Numbered from the stretch's first letter, positions 21,544 through 31,800 are shown. The stretch is DNA of 32,115 bases from Fibrobacteria bacterium GUT307 (GCA_001462235.1 LIUI01000134.1:19568-51682); one strand, 5' to 3'. Program-made: numbers and translations. The notes: generated from the letters alone by a model not told the origin.

Positions 21544-24183
21544 CTACCCCATTCCTCTCTTGAATTTTTTGCTCCACCACACCAAGAATGGCGCACTTAG
21601 GCAAATTGAGGAATAAGTGCCAATAACAATACCGGCAGACATTACAATACCAAAGTCGCGAATGCTGGAACCACCCATAATGGAAAGCACTATGCACACA
21701 AATAATGTAGATAAGCTGGTGATTATAGAACGGGACAAACTCTGGTTAATAGAGATGTTAATACGGTCTTCCAGGGTTTCCTTGGCAAGCATCTTATTTT
21801 CACGAATACGGTCGTAAATAACTATTGTATCGTTGATTGAATAGCCTATCATTGCAAGGAAGGCCGCTATCATTGCACCGTCAATGGGAAGTTTGAGCAA
21901 GCTCACAAGCCCTAGGCATATAATGGTATCGTGAATAAGCGTAACTACCGAGCCTATGCCAAAGCCAAGCCCCATTTTGCCAAAACGCGCCCATATATAA
22001 ATACTAATGCCAATCCAAGATAGAATAATGGCAAGCAGTGCCTTATAGCGAAGTTCATTGCCTATGGTTGGACCAACCACATCTTCTGCAACAATTTTCG
22101 GGGAACCTGCGCTTTCCAAAGCTGTTTTCAGTTTTGCAGTCATAACTTTAACCGCATCTTCGTCTGATTCCTGCGTTTGAATGCTCAGCATATATTGGTT
22201 AAGAGAGGTACCGCCTAGTTTACGCACGGTTACATCGCCAAAATTGCTTTTGCCTAGAGCGCTATTCAAAGCATCTACATGGTGAGAATCATCTGCGTAG
22301 TCAACGGTATAAACCAAACCACCTGTGAAATCTATGCTATAATCAAAGCCCTTTATAACAGCTAGGCCAATGCAAAGAGCACATACCGTAATCGATAGTT
22401 TTGCCCATATTCCACGTTTAGAAACAATCTGAAATTTTGCATCTTGCAACCATTTTATACCCTTACCCACATTCACCACTTTTGCATCGTGCTTTGAGAG
22501 TTTTAGCTCGAAAATAGCTCTGGTAACTGTTAATGCAGAGAATAGAGATGCAGCTATACCTATCATAAGGGTTAAGCCAAAGCCTTTTACAGGGCCGGTA
22601 CCCACTTTATAAAGAATGAATGCTACAAGGAATGTTGTTATATTGGAATCTATAATTGCACTGAAAGCCTTTTCGTAGCCCTTTGAAACCGCCATCCTGG
22701 CCATTTGCCCGGCTCGCAATTCTTCCCTTATGCGTTCAAAAATAATAATATTGGCATCAAGCGCCATAGCCGCTGTTAATACCATGCCGGCAATGCCAGG
22801 GAGTGTAAGTGTTGCGTTGAATATGGAAAGTGCCGCACCTATTATAAGTACGTTCACAAAAATACCCACATTGGCTACCAAGCCCGCAAAACTGTAGTAG
22901 AATATCATGAACAAAAGGCATATAGCAAAGCCAATTACGGCAGAGCCAAAACCCGCCTTAATATTCTCTTCGCCAAGGCTTGCGCCCACATTTCTCAGTT
23001 CCACAATTTTCATAGGAGCTGGCAATGCACCGGCTCTCAAAACAACGGCCAACTGAGTAGCTTCTGCCATGTCGTCTAAGCCTGTGATTTGGGCTTCGCC
23101 GTTTGGAATGCGGTCGCGAATTACGGGTGCGCTTATCACCTGCCCGTCAAGGACTATGGCCATTTGCTTGCCAACATTGTTCCCTGTAACAGAAGCGAAT
23201 TTCTTTGGCCCCATTCCCTTAAAGCGGAGCGATACTGCTACCTGCCCAGCAGAAAGACCATCGGAAATTCTGTATGGCTGGGCGGTTGCAATTTCTTTGC
23301 CATCCATTTCTGCACGGCGTTTTAACAGATAAAGTTTTTTGAGTTTGTTCCCGTTTTGTTCTTTCTCAAAGCCACGCCCCCAAGCAAAAGCCACGTCTCT
23401 GGGGATTAGAGCTTGCACCCCAGGCATTTCTAAAATTGCCTGAACACGAGAAACATAGTCTTCCGGAACGGCTAAATCACTGCCGTAATTAACCAAATAA
23501 CCTGTGAATGGACGGTCTGGGTTTACGTATGCGGCTGCAGCCAAGCTATCACCTGCGGGTACAGTTTCTAAGGGTTCTGCGGTTTTGCCACCGAGCAACA
23601 AAGCATCGTCGCTTAATAAATCTGCGGTATCTAAATCTGCGGTGTCTTTTACTCCCGGCACTGTTCCTGCCAAAGAAGTATCTGCACTGGGAAGGCCGGG
23701 AAGGCTACGCCCTTTTAAGTAATTGTCAACTAAAGACAGAGCCTGTGCTGCCTTCTCTTGCTCAGCTACTATCTTAAACTCCAGCATAGCTGTGCCGCCA
23801 ACTAGGTTGCGGGCATCTTCTACATCTACGCCTGCAAGGTCTGCTACTATGCGGTTATTGCCGCTGGGGAAAATTTGCGGCTCAGAAAGACCGTATTGGT
23901 CAACCCTATTGCGGATAATTTCCAGAGAGCGTTCCTGAATATCGGATGCCTCATCCGGCTTTAAGCCGCTTTTGTCAATTTCCAGAATTATGCTGGTACC
24001 GCCGGCTAAATCCAAGCCAAAAGTCACGGATTTATCCACAACCTTTGGATTTTCTTTAGCAAACTTCTGCTTTTCTGCGCCTTGCTTTGTGTGGTACTGA
24101 ATAGAAGGCCATATACTGTAGCCCGAAAGCGCAATAACAGCCAGAATTATCCATTCGCGAAGTCCAAAACCTTTTCTTGTCAT
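21544..24183 (-). CDS. secDF: Protein translocase subunit SecDF (fused)
   Basis: The 879-residue protein joins SecD (about 1-560) and SecF (about 590-879), twelve helices in total, and uses the proton gradient to pull secreted proteins out of the Sec channel. SecD is shown by FGLDLAGGTSIILEID, the P1 head region with the VISAPVIRDRIPNGEAQITG segment, and ALDANIIIFERIREEL. SecF is shown by DYSIDFTGGLVYTV and SINDTIVIYDRIREN. A low-complexity insert of about 60 Ala/Asp/Leu residues (about 150-215) lies in the SecD periplasmic part. Fused SecDF is common in the FCB group. AAAGGA precedes the ATG. Confidence 0.95.
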   Translation of the reverse strand: MTRKGFGLREWIILAVIALSGYSIWPSIQYHTKQGAEKQKFAKENPKVVDKSVTFGLDLAGGTSIILEIDKSGLKPDEASDIQERSLEIIRNRVDQYGLSEPQIFPSGNNRIVADLAGVDVEDARNLVGGTAMLEFKIVAEQEKAAQALSLVDNYLKGRSLPGLPSADTSLAGTVPGVKDTADLDTADLLSDDALLLGGKTAEPLETVPAGDSLAAAAYVNPDRPFTGYLVNYGSDLAVPEDYVSRVQAILEMPGVQALIPRDVAFAWGRGFEKEQNGNKLKKLYLLKRRAEMDGKEIATAQPYRISDGLSAGQVAVSLRFKGMGPKKFASVTGNNVGKQMAIVLDGQVISAPVIRDRIPNGEAQITGLDDMAEATQLAVVLRAGALPAPMKIVELRNVGASLGEENIKAGFGSAVIGFAICLLFMIFYYSFAGLVANVGIFVNVLIIGAALSIFNATLTLPGIAGMVLTAAMALDANIIIFERIREELRAGQMARMAVSKGYEKAFSAIIDSNITTFLVAFILYKVGTGPVKGFGLTLMIGIAASLFSALTVTRAIFELKLSKHDAKVVNVGKGIKWLQDAKFQIVSKRGIWAKLSITVCALCIGLAVIKGFDYSIDFTGGLVYTVDYADDSHHVDALNSALGKSNFGDVTVRKLGGTSLNQYMLSIQTQESDEDAVKVMTAKLKTALESAGSPKIVAEDVVGPTIGNELRYKALLAIILSWIGISIYIWARFGKMGLGFGIGSVVTLIHDTIICLGLVSLLKLPIDGAMIAAFLAMIGYSINDTIVIYDRIRENKMLAKETLEDRINISINQSLSRSIITSLSTLFVCIVLSIMGGSSIRDFGIVMSAGIVIGTYSSICLSAPFLVWWSKKFKRGMG

Positions 24184-24216
24184 CTCTTGTCCTTTTCAAC
24201 TATAAAGTGGTATGGT

Positions 24217-24222
24217 AATATA
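24217..24222 (-). promoter_or_regulatory. secDF promoter -10 box (TATATT)
   Basis: TATATT follows ACTTTTC and lies 33 bases before the start codon. This is one of the few such promoters with a true leader, and that leader contains a Shine-Dalgarno (AAAGGA). Confidence 0.6.
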
Positions 24223-24246
24223 GAAAAGTTTTGGGTATGGTACATG

Positions 24247-25425
24247 TTATACCTTAAACTTGCTAACTGTAGCTTTTAAATCGCTTGCGATTTTGCTCAA
24301 ATCTTCTGCAGATTGGTTAACCTGGGTAGCTTCTTGCGCAGAATGCTTTGCAACGTCGCTAACGCTTACAACATTATGGCTTACATTGGCGGCTCCCTTT
24401 GCCGCTTCGCCGGCATTCCTAGATACATCGTTTGCACCTCTTGCAACCTCGCTAATGGCACTAGCAACCCTTTTGGAGCCGGTATTCGCTTGAGATACAT
24501 TGTTCGCTATCTCGTTAGCAGCTTTTGTTTGCTGCTCAACGTGGCCTGCTATAGCCTCTACGCTATGGTTTATTTTAGCAATGATTTCGCTTACATCGCT
24601 AATAACATGAACTGCATCGCCTGTGCCCTGCTGGATGCCTTCTATGCGGCGGGCAATATCTTCTGCGCTATCTGCACTTTGGTTTGCAAGTTCTTTAATT
24701 TCGTTAGCTACAACAGCAAAACCTTTGCCTGCATTGGTGGCTATTTGGTTTATGCTTGCGCTCATTTCTTCTATGGCAGCAGCAACCGTATTCATATTTG
24801 TGGACATTTCTTCTGCTGCGCCGGCAACTTCGTTTGCATTTACGGATGCTTGTTCTGCTTTACCCTTTATTTCTACAAAATGTTCGCTGGCAGTGTCAAA
24901 TTCCTTGAAAATCGGTATTAATACTGCCATAGTCCTTGCATGGTTTAGCCAAAGCGAATCTTTGTTATTTATATATTTTTTAACGTATTCGGCGTGTTTA
25001 GCTGCTTCGGCTCTGAATTTTTTCTCGTTTCTAGAAATGTCTTCTAACGAAACTTTATTTTTAGGGTCTATGATACGTTCTTTTTGATACTCTAGAGATG
25101 CGTCAATTTGTTCACTTATAGCATCCGCTTCATTCAGCAATCTATCTACATCTTCTATGCTCTTCGCTACTGTCATATCTCTTACGTTAACACGCAAGAG
25201 TTGTAGATACTTAACCGTTTTGCTTATTTCTGATAAGGGATCTATAGCGGTGTATTTCAAGCTATCAATTTGCTTGTTTACTTCAACCAAACTGAAGACC
25301 AAATACAAGCCTACGCTTACGGCTACCACTGCGATGAATATGTAACTTATAACGTGCAAAATATAGCAAAAAATTAGCTTGGTGTCAAGGGTTTCCCATT
25401 GTTTTTTGTAGAAAAAAAATTTCAA
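24247..25425 (-). CDS. Chemoreceptor-like protein lacking the hairpin tip, HAMP and second membrane helix
   Basis: The 392-residue protein has one membrane helix (about 17-45) and a helical sensor region (about 50-185) like a four-helix-bundle MCP sensor. The methyl-accepting coiled coil follows directly (AGAAEEMSTNMNTVAAAIEE, then GKGFAVVANEIKELANQS). Between INQIATNA and GKGFAVVA a normal receptor has roughly 70-85 residues, including the [21 protein letters not shown] tip that binds CheA and CheW; here they are joined at residues 231-233. The usual second membrane helix and HAMP domain are also missing after residue 185. The start is TTG (25425), overlapping the TGA of the diguanylate cyclase gene. 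The frame is otherwise intact. Confidence 0.85.
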   Translation of the reverse strand: MKFFFYKKQWETLDTKLIFCYILHVISYIFIAVVAVSVGLYLVFSLVEVNKQIDSLKYTAIDPLSEISKTVKYLQLLRVNVRDMTVAKSIEDVDRLLNEADAISEQIDASLEYQKERIIDPKNKVSLEDISRNEKKFRAEAAKHAEYVKKYINNKDSLWLNHARTMAVLIPIFKEFDTASEHFVEIKGKAEQASVNANEVAGAAEEMSTNMNTVAAAIEEMSASINQIATNAGKGFAVVANEIKELANQSADSAEDIARRIEGIQQGTGDAVHVISDVSEIIAKINHSVEAIAGHVEQQTKAANEIANNVSQANTGSKRVASAISEVARGANDVSRNAGEAAKGAANVSHNVVSVSDVAKHSAQEATQVNQSAEDLSKIASDLKATVSKFKV

Positions 25426-27038
25426 TCCAGACTCTTGAATGTATATCGATTCCGCCCCCCGTGTTTGGATTCATACAGAGCCTCGTCGGCACGTTTAATA
25501 AAGTCTCTGTCATTGTGCTGATGTTTCACAACACCTGTTGTACCACCGATAGAAATTGTAACATATTCGGATATATCGCTTTTTTCGTGAAGGATACGGC
25601 TTTTACATATTTTTTTTAACATTTTTTCCGCTACTAAAGCCGCGCCATCCTTTGCGGTATTCGGCAACACAACGATAAATTCTTCTCCGCCGTACCGTGC
25701 AATAAAATCTTCTTCCCTTGTAATGCACCCAGTAAGAATATTTGCTACTGTTTTAAGGCATTTGTCGCCCATATCGTGACCGTAAGTATCGTTGTACTTT
25801 TTGAAACAATCAATGTCTATCATCAGCAAACTAAGATTGCCGTTAGAACGAGACAAAGATTTGATTATTTTTTTCAAGTTTCCGCTCAAAAACCGTTTAT
25901 TGTAAATACCTGTCAGTTGATCAATTATGGTCATGTTCAAAAACTCGCCTATCGTTGATATTTCATCTTTTTGGCCGGTGTTTTCTTGCGACTTCAAATC
26001 CCATTCGTTAGAAATTTGGTCTAATGTTTTAATCAGGCGGTTAAGCGGCTCTAACAATATTGACGCGAATATATTGACCGTTACAAAGATGAAGAAGATA
26101 ATCAACATCATTACGCCAAACAGAAATGTCATGCCGGTTTGCATGGTATCCTTGGCGGTAAAATTACGAATCGCAACAACATTCCAATCCAAAAGCGGAA
26201 TCCTGCAAAACGCGGCCACGCCCTTCCTGCCATGAGTCTCAAAAAAACTGATTTCCCCATCTTTTAAATTTCTCACCCCGGCAAGAATTTTTGCACCTGT
26301 TTGACCGAGTTCTTTTTCCAACTTTATTTTATTCGCAACAAGCTCAACATTTCGTGCCCATGTTATCTCTCCGCTCGCGTTAAAAAAATACAAGTCTGCC
26401 TGTCCTGAATATTTCTCATTTATCGTATTGACAAAATCCGACAAATTTATACCGGTTCCCAGCACTCCAACCGCTTTGTGGTCTTTATCAAAAACCGGTG
26501 CGTTAATCCAAAGGTTTGTCACGTTAAGGTTTGGATTGTAGTTTATATTCAGATTATAAGTTTGCGTCTTATGCAGCGTCATATTGTACCAGTAGTTAGC
26601 CGGGTCGTCGGGATCGAGAATATAGGCATAAGCACTGTCCATGTAGAATTTTTTATCCAAGTCATTTACCCAAAAAACGGATTTGGACATAAAAGTTTGG
26701 CGATATCCTTCTATATCTTCATGAGCAATGCTCGCCAGCTCCGTGTTTTCAGGGTTCATAAAATACTGCTGTATCAGGGGAGAAGTTGCCATTTTACGCA
26801 CAATGGCAATTTCACCGCCTATATATGCCTCCAGCCTAAAATCCTCAATTTTCACAACCTGCACAAGTTCGTTGCCGGCGTTATCATGCAGTATCTGCCT
26901 CATTAAAAAAACAAAGGCCACACTTCCTACAATAAAAATCAGCAGGAAAAGCGCGGATGAAAAAATGATAAGTTTACGCCGTATGGAAGCCTGGCTTTTC
27001 CGTGAAACCGGTATATAAAACAAATTATTGTATGTCAT
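25422..27038 (-). CDS. Membrane diguanylate cyclase with Cache-type sensor
   Basis: The 538-residue protein has a membrane helix at about 23-48, an extracytoplasmic double-Cache-like sensor (about 50-300, with NLWINAPVFDKDHKAVGVLG), a second helix at about 303-330, a linker and a C-terminal GGDEF domain. The active motif is GGEEF (450-454) and a product-inhibition site RxxD is present (REED, 441-444), so it should make c-di-GMP from two GTP. The start ATG at 27038 is 12 bases after TATATT (27056-27051). It overlaps the receptor-like gene by 4 bases, so the two are expressed together. Confidence 0.92.
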   Translation of the reverse strand: MTYNNLFYIPVSRKSQASIRRKLIIFSSALFLLIFIVGSVAFVFLMRQILHDNAGNELVQVVKIEDFRLEAYIGGEIAIVRKMATSPLIQQYFMNPENTELASIAHEDIEGYRQTFMSKSVFWVNDLDKKFYMDSAYAYILDPDDPANYWYNMTLHKTQTYNLNINYNPNLNVTNLWINAPVFDKDHKAVGVLGTGINLSDFVNTINEKYSGQADLYFFNASGEITWARNVELVANKIKLEKELGQTGAKILAGVRNLKDGEISFFETHGRKGVAAFCRIPLLDWNVVAIRNFTAKDTMQTGMTFLFGVMMLIIFFIFVTVNIFASILLEPLNRLIKTLDQISNEWDLKSQENTGQKDEISTIGEFLNMTIIDQLTGIYNKRFLSGNLKKIIKSLSRSNGNLSLLMIDIDCFKKYNDTYGHDMGDKCLKTVANILTGCITREEDFIARYGGEEFIVVLPNTAKDGAALVAEKMLKKICKSRILHEKSDISEYVTISIGGTTGVVKHQHNDRDFIKRADEALYESKHGGRNRYTFKSLD

Positions 27039-27050
27039 ATCTCTTAATTA

Positions 27051-27056
27051 AATATA
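27051..27056 (-). promoter_or_regulatory. Diguanylate cyclase promoter -10 box (TATATTTA)
   Basis: TATATT follows GTTTTG and ends 12 bases before the ATG, in the 60-bp gap after the CotH-like gene. Confidence 0.55.
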
Positions 27057-27097
27057 CAAAACAACCTGCGACAAAAGTGCAACAAAAAACTGTTTTT

Positions 27098-28771
27098 TTA
27101 CATTATCGCCAGTTTTAACATTTTTTTCTCGCTGCCAAACGTCGCTTTCACAATATACATTCCCTTTGGCAAATGCCCAAATGATACGGTATATATGCCA
27201 CTGCCAAAACTCTGCCTACTGATTAAATTGCCGTTTAAGCCGTAAACTTCAAGCATGGCTTTGCTTGTTGCTTGCAGATTTATGCCGTTGTAAGTTTGCG
27301 TAGCTTGGTTGGCTGCAGCAATTTGCGGTGAGTGAATTGGGGTGGGTGCAGACGGGCAAGTTCCGGTGACGTTGAGTTTTTTCACTTCATCGTCGAACTT
27401 GGTATAGCGGGTATTCCACCAAGACTTCATCCGCCCGACAAAAGTCCTGTACGATTCTTCAGTATATGTCGTACCGCTCGCACCAAAGCTATTCGACGAC
27501 TCACGCATCGCATATTTTCCGTCAATGTTGGGGGCGAGCTTATCCGTCAACGAATCAATAAGGCCGCCGTCTTCCCCAACAGCCTTAATCATGTCCTTAT
27601 GAGTGTTCCAAGCGTCTACGTAACAGGGCAAGAATCCAGACTTGTCACTCCACAGTTTTTGGTATAATGCGTGGCTGGGCGATGTGTTCCTTGTTGTTGA
27701 CGCGGTTGAAAAAAATTGCCCTCCCATAACGCCGGGCGAGCCCGCCGCCAGGTCAAGGTCCCAAAGCGGCCCAGCCTTAATCTTGCCAGAACTGTTGACC
27801 TTGTACAGGAAATTTGAACCCAAACCGCCGGCGTCGCCCGCCGTATTCCAGTCCCTGTTATCCATAAACAGATTTATCAATGTGTATGTTGCCCAACCTC
27901 GAAGGTCTATAAGGTCGCGGTAGCCATTGTTCGGGAATCCGTTATCATTCAATTTATCCACAAATGCGTTAATGTCATTTTTAACATAATCAAACCCCTC
28001 CAGATTTGGCTGGCCGCCGCTCAGCGGCAGTTCGTCAAGTTCCGGCGTTCTTATTTTCGTGTTTAAAACATATTTGTAAGAGGGGCTGCCGTTCCCGTTC
28101 AATCGCGTCGCGAGAAAAAACCTTTTGCAGTCTTCCGCATCTCCTGGCCCCCAATGAGTAAACTCAGCTAGCCAGCCGCCGTCGTCGGCTTCAACGTATA
28201 CACCGCTGTTGGTGGAGCGGCTCGTGCCCGATATTTGCGGTGTAAGCACGTAAACCCCTATATCTTTACCGTTATAATTCAATTTTACAAATTCATACGG
28301 CAAGGTGTTATCAAGCCCCATACGTTTACCGAGTTCAAAACCGATAACGCTGAGCATCTGGGTTGGGTCGTAAAAATTGGCTAAAAGTGCCCAGCTTTTG
28401 GACTCTTTCATGCCGAAAAGGCCCCGCCTGCTGCCGAACTTTACCCGGTAAGATTTCGCGGCGTCGCCGCTGCCAGCGGGTACCATAAACGATGTGGAAT
28501 TTCCGCGTATCCTTATGGAATCAGCACCCTTGGCGTCTAATGTGATATTCATGGACGGGCTGCTCGCGCCGGTAATCGTAAACTCCGTCAACACCCTGTA
28601 ATCCTGTGTCGGGGCGAGAAAGGCAGTGCCGGCGGTAGAGGTATTCGGGCAGCTGTTGAGATTGTAATTTGATGCCGCGCTTGTCGGTGCGGGAGTACCT
28701 GTTGTGATTTTGATCACAGGCAGTGCCGCAGCCGCAACCGTAGCGGAGATGATGATTACTAGGGGAAGCAT
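27098..28771 (-). CDS. Secreted CotH-like protein with C-terminal sorting-type tail
   Basis: The 557-residue protein starts with a signal peptide (MLPLVIIISATVAAAALP). The body matches the CotH kinase family, an atypical kinase fold found in spore coat proteins and secreted proteins: SIRIRGNSTSF, KSWALLANFYDPTQML, GKDIGVYVLTPQISG, LFMDNRDWN and KAGPLWDLDLAAGS. After a Thr/Pro linker the last 75 residues (VYGLNGNLISRQ, GIYTVSFGHLPKGMYIVKA, ending KKMLKLAIM) resemble the C-terminal sorting domains of FCB-group secreted proteins. The first in-frame ATG (28867) is rejected because it overlaps carB; ATG 28771 gives the signal peptide and lies 6 bases after TACATT. Confidence 0.82.
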   Translation of the reverse strand: MLPLVIIISATVAAAALPVIKITTGTPAPTSAASNYNLNSCPNTSTAGTAFLAPTQDYRVLTEFTITGASSPSMNITLDAKGADSIRIRGNSTSFMVPAGSGDAAKSYRVKFGSRRGLFGMKESKSWALLANFYDPTQMLSVIGFELGKRMGLDNTLPYEFVKLNYNGKDIGVYVLTPQISGTSRSTNSGVYVEADDGGWLAEFTHWGPGDAEDCKRFFLATRLNGNGSPSYKYVLNTKIRTPELDELPLSGGQPNLEGFDYVKNDINAFVDKLNDNGFPNNGYRDLIDLRGWATYTLINLFMDNRDWNTAGDAGGLGSNFLYKVNSSGKIKAGPLWDLDLAAGSPGVMGGQFFSTASTTRNTSPSHALYQKLWSDKSGFLPCYVDAWNTHKDMIKAVGEDGGLIDSLTDKLAPNIDGKYAMRESSNSFGASGTTYTEESYRTFVGRMKSWWNTRYTKFDDEVKKLNVTGTCPSAPTPIHSPQIAAANQATQTYNGINLQATSKAMLEVYGLNGNLISRQSFGSGIYTVSFGHLPKGMYIVKATFGSEKKMLKLAIM

Positions 28772-28777
28772 TATGGA

Positions 28778-28804
28778 AATGTAGCAAAAAAAGATTTCTA
28801 CATT
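28778..28804. promoter_or_regulatory. Divergent promoter for the CotH-like gene and carB
   Basis: Minus-strand TACATT (28783-28778) is 6 bases before the CotH ATG. Plus-strand TACATT (28799-28804) is 10 bases before the carB ATG. The boxes are 15 bp apart and the outer arms AATGTAG and CTACATT form an inverted repeat. The whole intergenic region is 43 bp. Confidence 0.7.
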
Positions 28805-28814
28805 CTCTCCCGAC

Positions 28815-31800
28815 ATGCCAAAACGCAGTGATATTCGAAAAATTCTCCTAATAGGTTCTGGTCCCATTGTTATCGGTCAAGCGTGCGAATTTGATTATTC
28901 GGGCGTGCAGGCTTGCAAATCGCTAAAAGCGGAGGGTTATGAGTTGGTGCTGGTAAACTCCAACCCCGCTACGATAATGACAGACCCGGACTTTGCAGAT
29001 AGAACTTATATAGAGCCTCTAACCAAGGCTGCCCTTACGGAAATTATCCGCAGAGAACGCCCGGATTCCTTGCTTCCAACTCTTGGCGGGCAAACAGCCC
29101 TGAACCTTGCCATGGAACTCGCAGAGGCGGGTGTGCTGGAATACTACGGCGTAGAGATGCTGGGTGCAAACCCAAATGTAATCCGCAAAGCAGAAGACAG
29201 AGGTTTGTTCAAAGAAGCTATGAAATCCATAGGGCTGGACATGCCTCGCAGCGAAACGGCTCATTCTTACGAAGAAGCCTGCCGCATAAAAGAAAGCCTG
29301 AGTACCTGGCCCCTTGTGATACGCCCGGGCTTCACGCTCGGTGGCACAGGTGGCGGCATTGCCCGTAACGAAGAGGAATTCAAAGAAATCTGCGAGAGAG
29401 GCTTATACTACTCCCCTACCAAAGAATTGCTCATTGAAGAATCCATTGAAGGCTGGAAAGAATACGAATTGGAAATAATGCGGGATTCCAAAGACAACTG
29501 CGTTATAGTTTGCTCCATTGAAAACATAGACCCTATGGGCGTCCATACCGGGGATTCCATCACGGTGGCTCCGGCTCTAACGCTCACAGACCGCGAATAC
29601 CAAAAACTCCGCGATGCGGGTATTGCGGTAATGCGAGAAATTGGGGTAAGCACCGGCGGTTCTAATGTGCAATTCGCCATAAACCCAAACGATGGCCGTT
29701 TGGTTATAATTGAAATGAACCCAAGAGTTTCAAGATCCTCTGCCTTGGCATCAAAGGCAACAGGTTTCCCTATAGCCAAGATTGCTGCAAAACTAGCAGT
29801 TGGCTACACCCTTGACGAAATCACAAACGATATAACACGGCAAACAAAAGCCAGTTTTGAACCTTCAATAGATTACATTGTAACCAAAGTCCCCCGTTTT
29901 GCCTTTGAAAAATTTATGGGCGCAGACGATAAACTGGGAACCCAAATGAAATCCGTAGGTGAAGCAATGGCAATAGGGCGCACATTCAAACAGTCCTTCC
30001 AAAAGGCGTTGCGTTCACTAGAAACGGGACGTGCCGGGTTTGGCGCAGATGGCAAGGATTATATTTTCAAAGATTTAAGCGAAGAGGAATTGGAAAGGAA
30101 AATAGGAATTGGCAGCGCGAATAGAATTTTTATGGTGCGAGAAGCCATTGCCCGCAAATGGAGCGAAGATAAAATTTACTCCCTTACAAAAATAGACCGT
30201 TGGTTTTTGCGGCAGTTTAAGGAGCTGGTGGAATATGAAAACGAAATTCGCTCCGCAAAAAATTTAGATGGTTTAGCTAAAGATGCCAAACTTTTTGAAC
30301 AAGCAAAGGAATTCGGATTTTCAGATAGACAAATAGCAAACATTCTTGGCGAAAAAGAAGAAGATGTAAGGAACAAAAGAAAATCCATCCTTTTAAGGCC
30401 TGAGTACCACATAGTAGATACCTGTGCTGCGGAATTCAGAGCTTTTACCCCTTATCTTTATTCAAGTTATTCAAGCGGAGCAAAATCAAATAATTCAGAA
30501 GGCTTAAACACCGAAGAAGAGCAAGGAAAGAAAAAAATCCTCATTTTAGGCGGCGGGCCAAACCGCATAGGGCAGGGGATAGAATTTGACTATTGCTGCG
30601 TTCATGCCTCTTTTGCTCTTAAAAAAGCGGGCTTTGAAACAATAATGCTAAACTCAAACCCAGAAACCGTTTCCACCGATTACGATACCTCCGATAAACT
30701 CTATTTTGAACCTTTAACTCTGGAAGATGTTCTGGAAGTTTACGAACGTGAAAAATGTTATGGAGCAATAGTGCAATTTGGCGGGCAAACTCCGCTGAAT
30801 TTGGCAGAGGGCTTAAAGGCAAACGGTGTTAATATAATAGGCACCTCACCAGACGATATAGGAGTTGCAGAAGATAGGGAACTCTTTTCTAAAATGCTGG
30901 AAAAACTTGGCATTTCTCAGCCGCCAAACGGCTTGGCAAAAAACGCAGAAGAAGCCGAGGCAATCGCAGATAAAATTGGCTATCCAATTTTAATGCGTCC
31001 ATCTTTTGTTTTGGGCGGCAGAGCGATGGTTATAGTTTACGACAAATCTGGTTTAAGAGAATACATGGCAAAAGCTATGGAAATTTCCGAAGGCCGTGCA
31101 ATTTTAATAGACCGCTTTTTGGAAAATGCCACAGAGGTAGATGTTGATTGCCTTTCTGATGGTGAAACCCAGGTGATAGGCGGTATAATGGAACACGTGG
31201 AACTGGCCGGCGTTCATTCCGGAGACAGTGCCTGCACCCTTCCGCCGCCAACACTCTCAAAGCACATTCAAGATACTATAAGAAAGCATACCAAAGCGAT
31301 GGCTCGTGAACTCAATGTGTGCGGTTTGATGAATGTTCAGTATGCAATTCAAAACGAAACTATTTATGTTTTGGAAGTAAATCCAAGGGCTTCAAGAACC
31401 GTTCCGTTTGTAAGCAAGGCAATAGGAATTCCGCTTGCAAAAATAGCCTCTCTTTGCATGGCTGGCAAAAAGTTAAAAGAAATAGGCTTTACAAAAGAAT
31501 TTATCCCTTCGCATTTTTCCGTTAAAGAAGCAGTATTCCCATTTGCACGTTTCCCCGGCGTGGATATAATTTTAAGCCCTGAGATGAAATCCACAGGCGA
31601 GGTAATGGGCATAGACCGCATGGCAAGCATGGCATACCTAAAAAGCCAAATTGCCTCCGGAAACAAATTGCCAGAAATAGGAAATATATTTTTGAGCCTT
31701 CGCTCAGAAGACCGCAAAGATGCAATTCCCTATATAAAAAGATTGGTGGAACTTGGCTTTACCCTTTACTGCACAAGGGGAACAAGCACCATGCTCAGAA

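Noticed and set aside
27084-27098. AAAAAAC-T-GTTTTTT as an intrinsic terminator of the CotH-like gene
   Set aside because: The inverted repeat is almost all A/T, would form a very weak stem, and touches the stop codon.
28772-28867. N-terminal extension of the CotH-like gene into carB
   Set aside because: It would overlap the carB start in antisense and bury the signal peptide; ATG 28771 has a clean signal peptide and a promoter 6 bases upstream.
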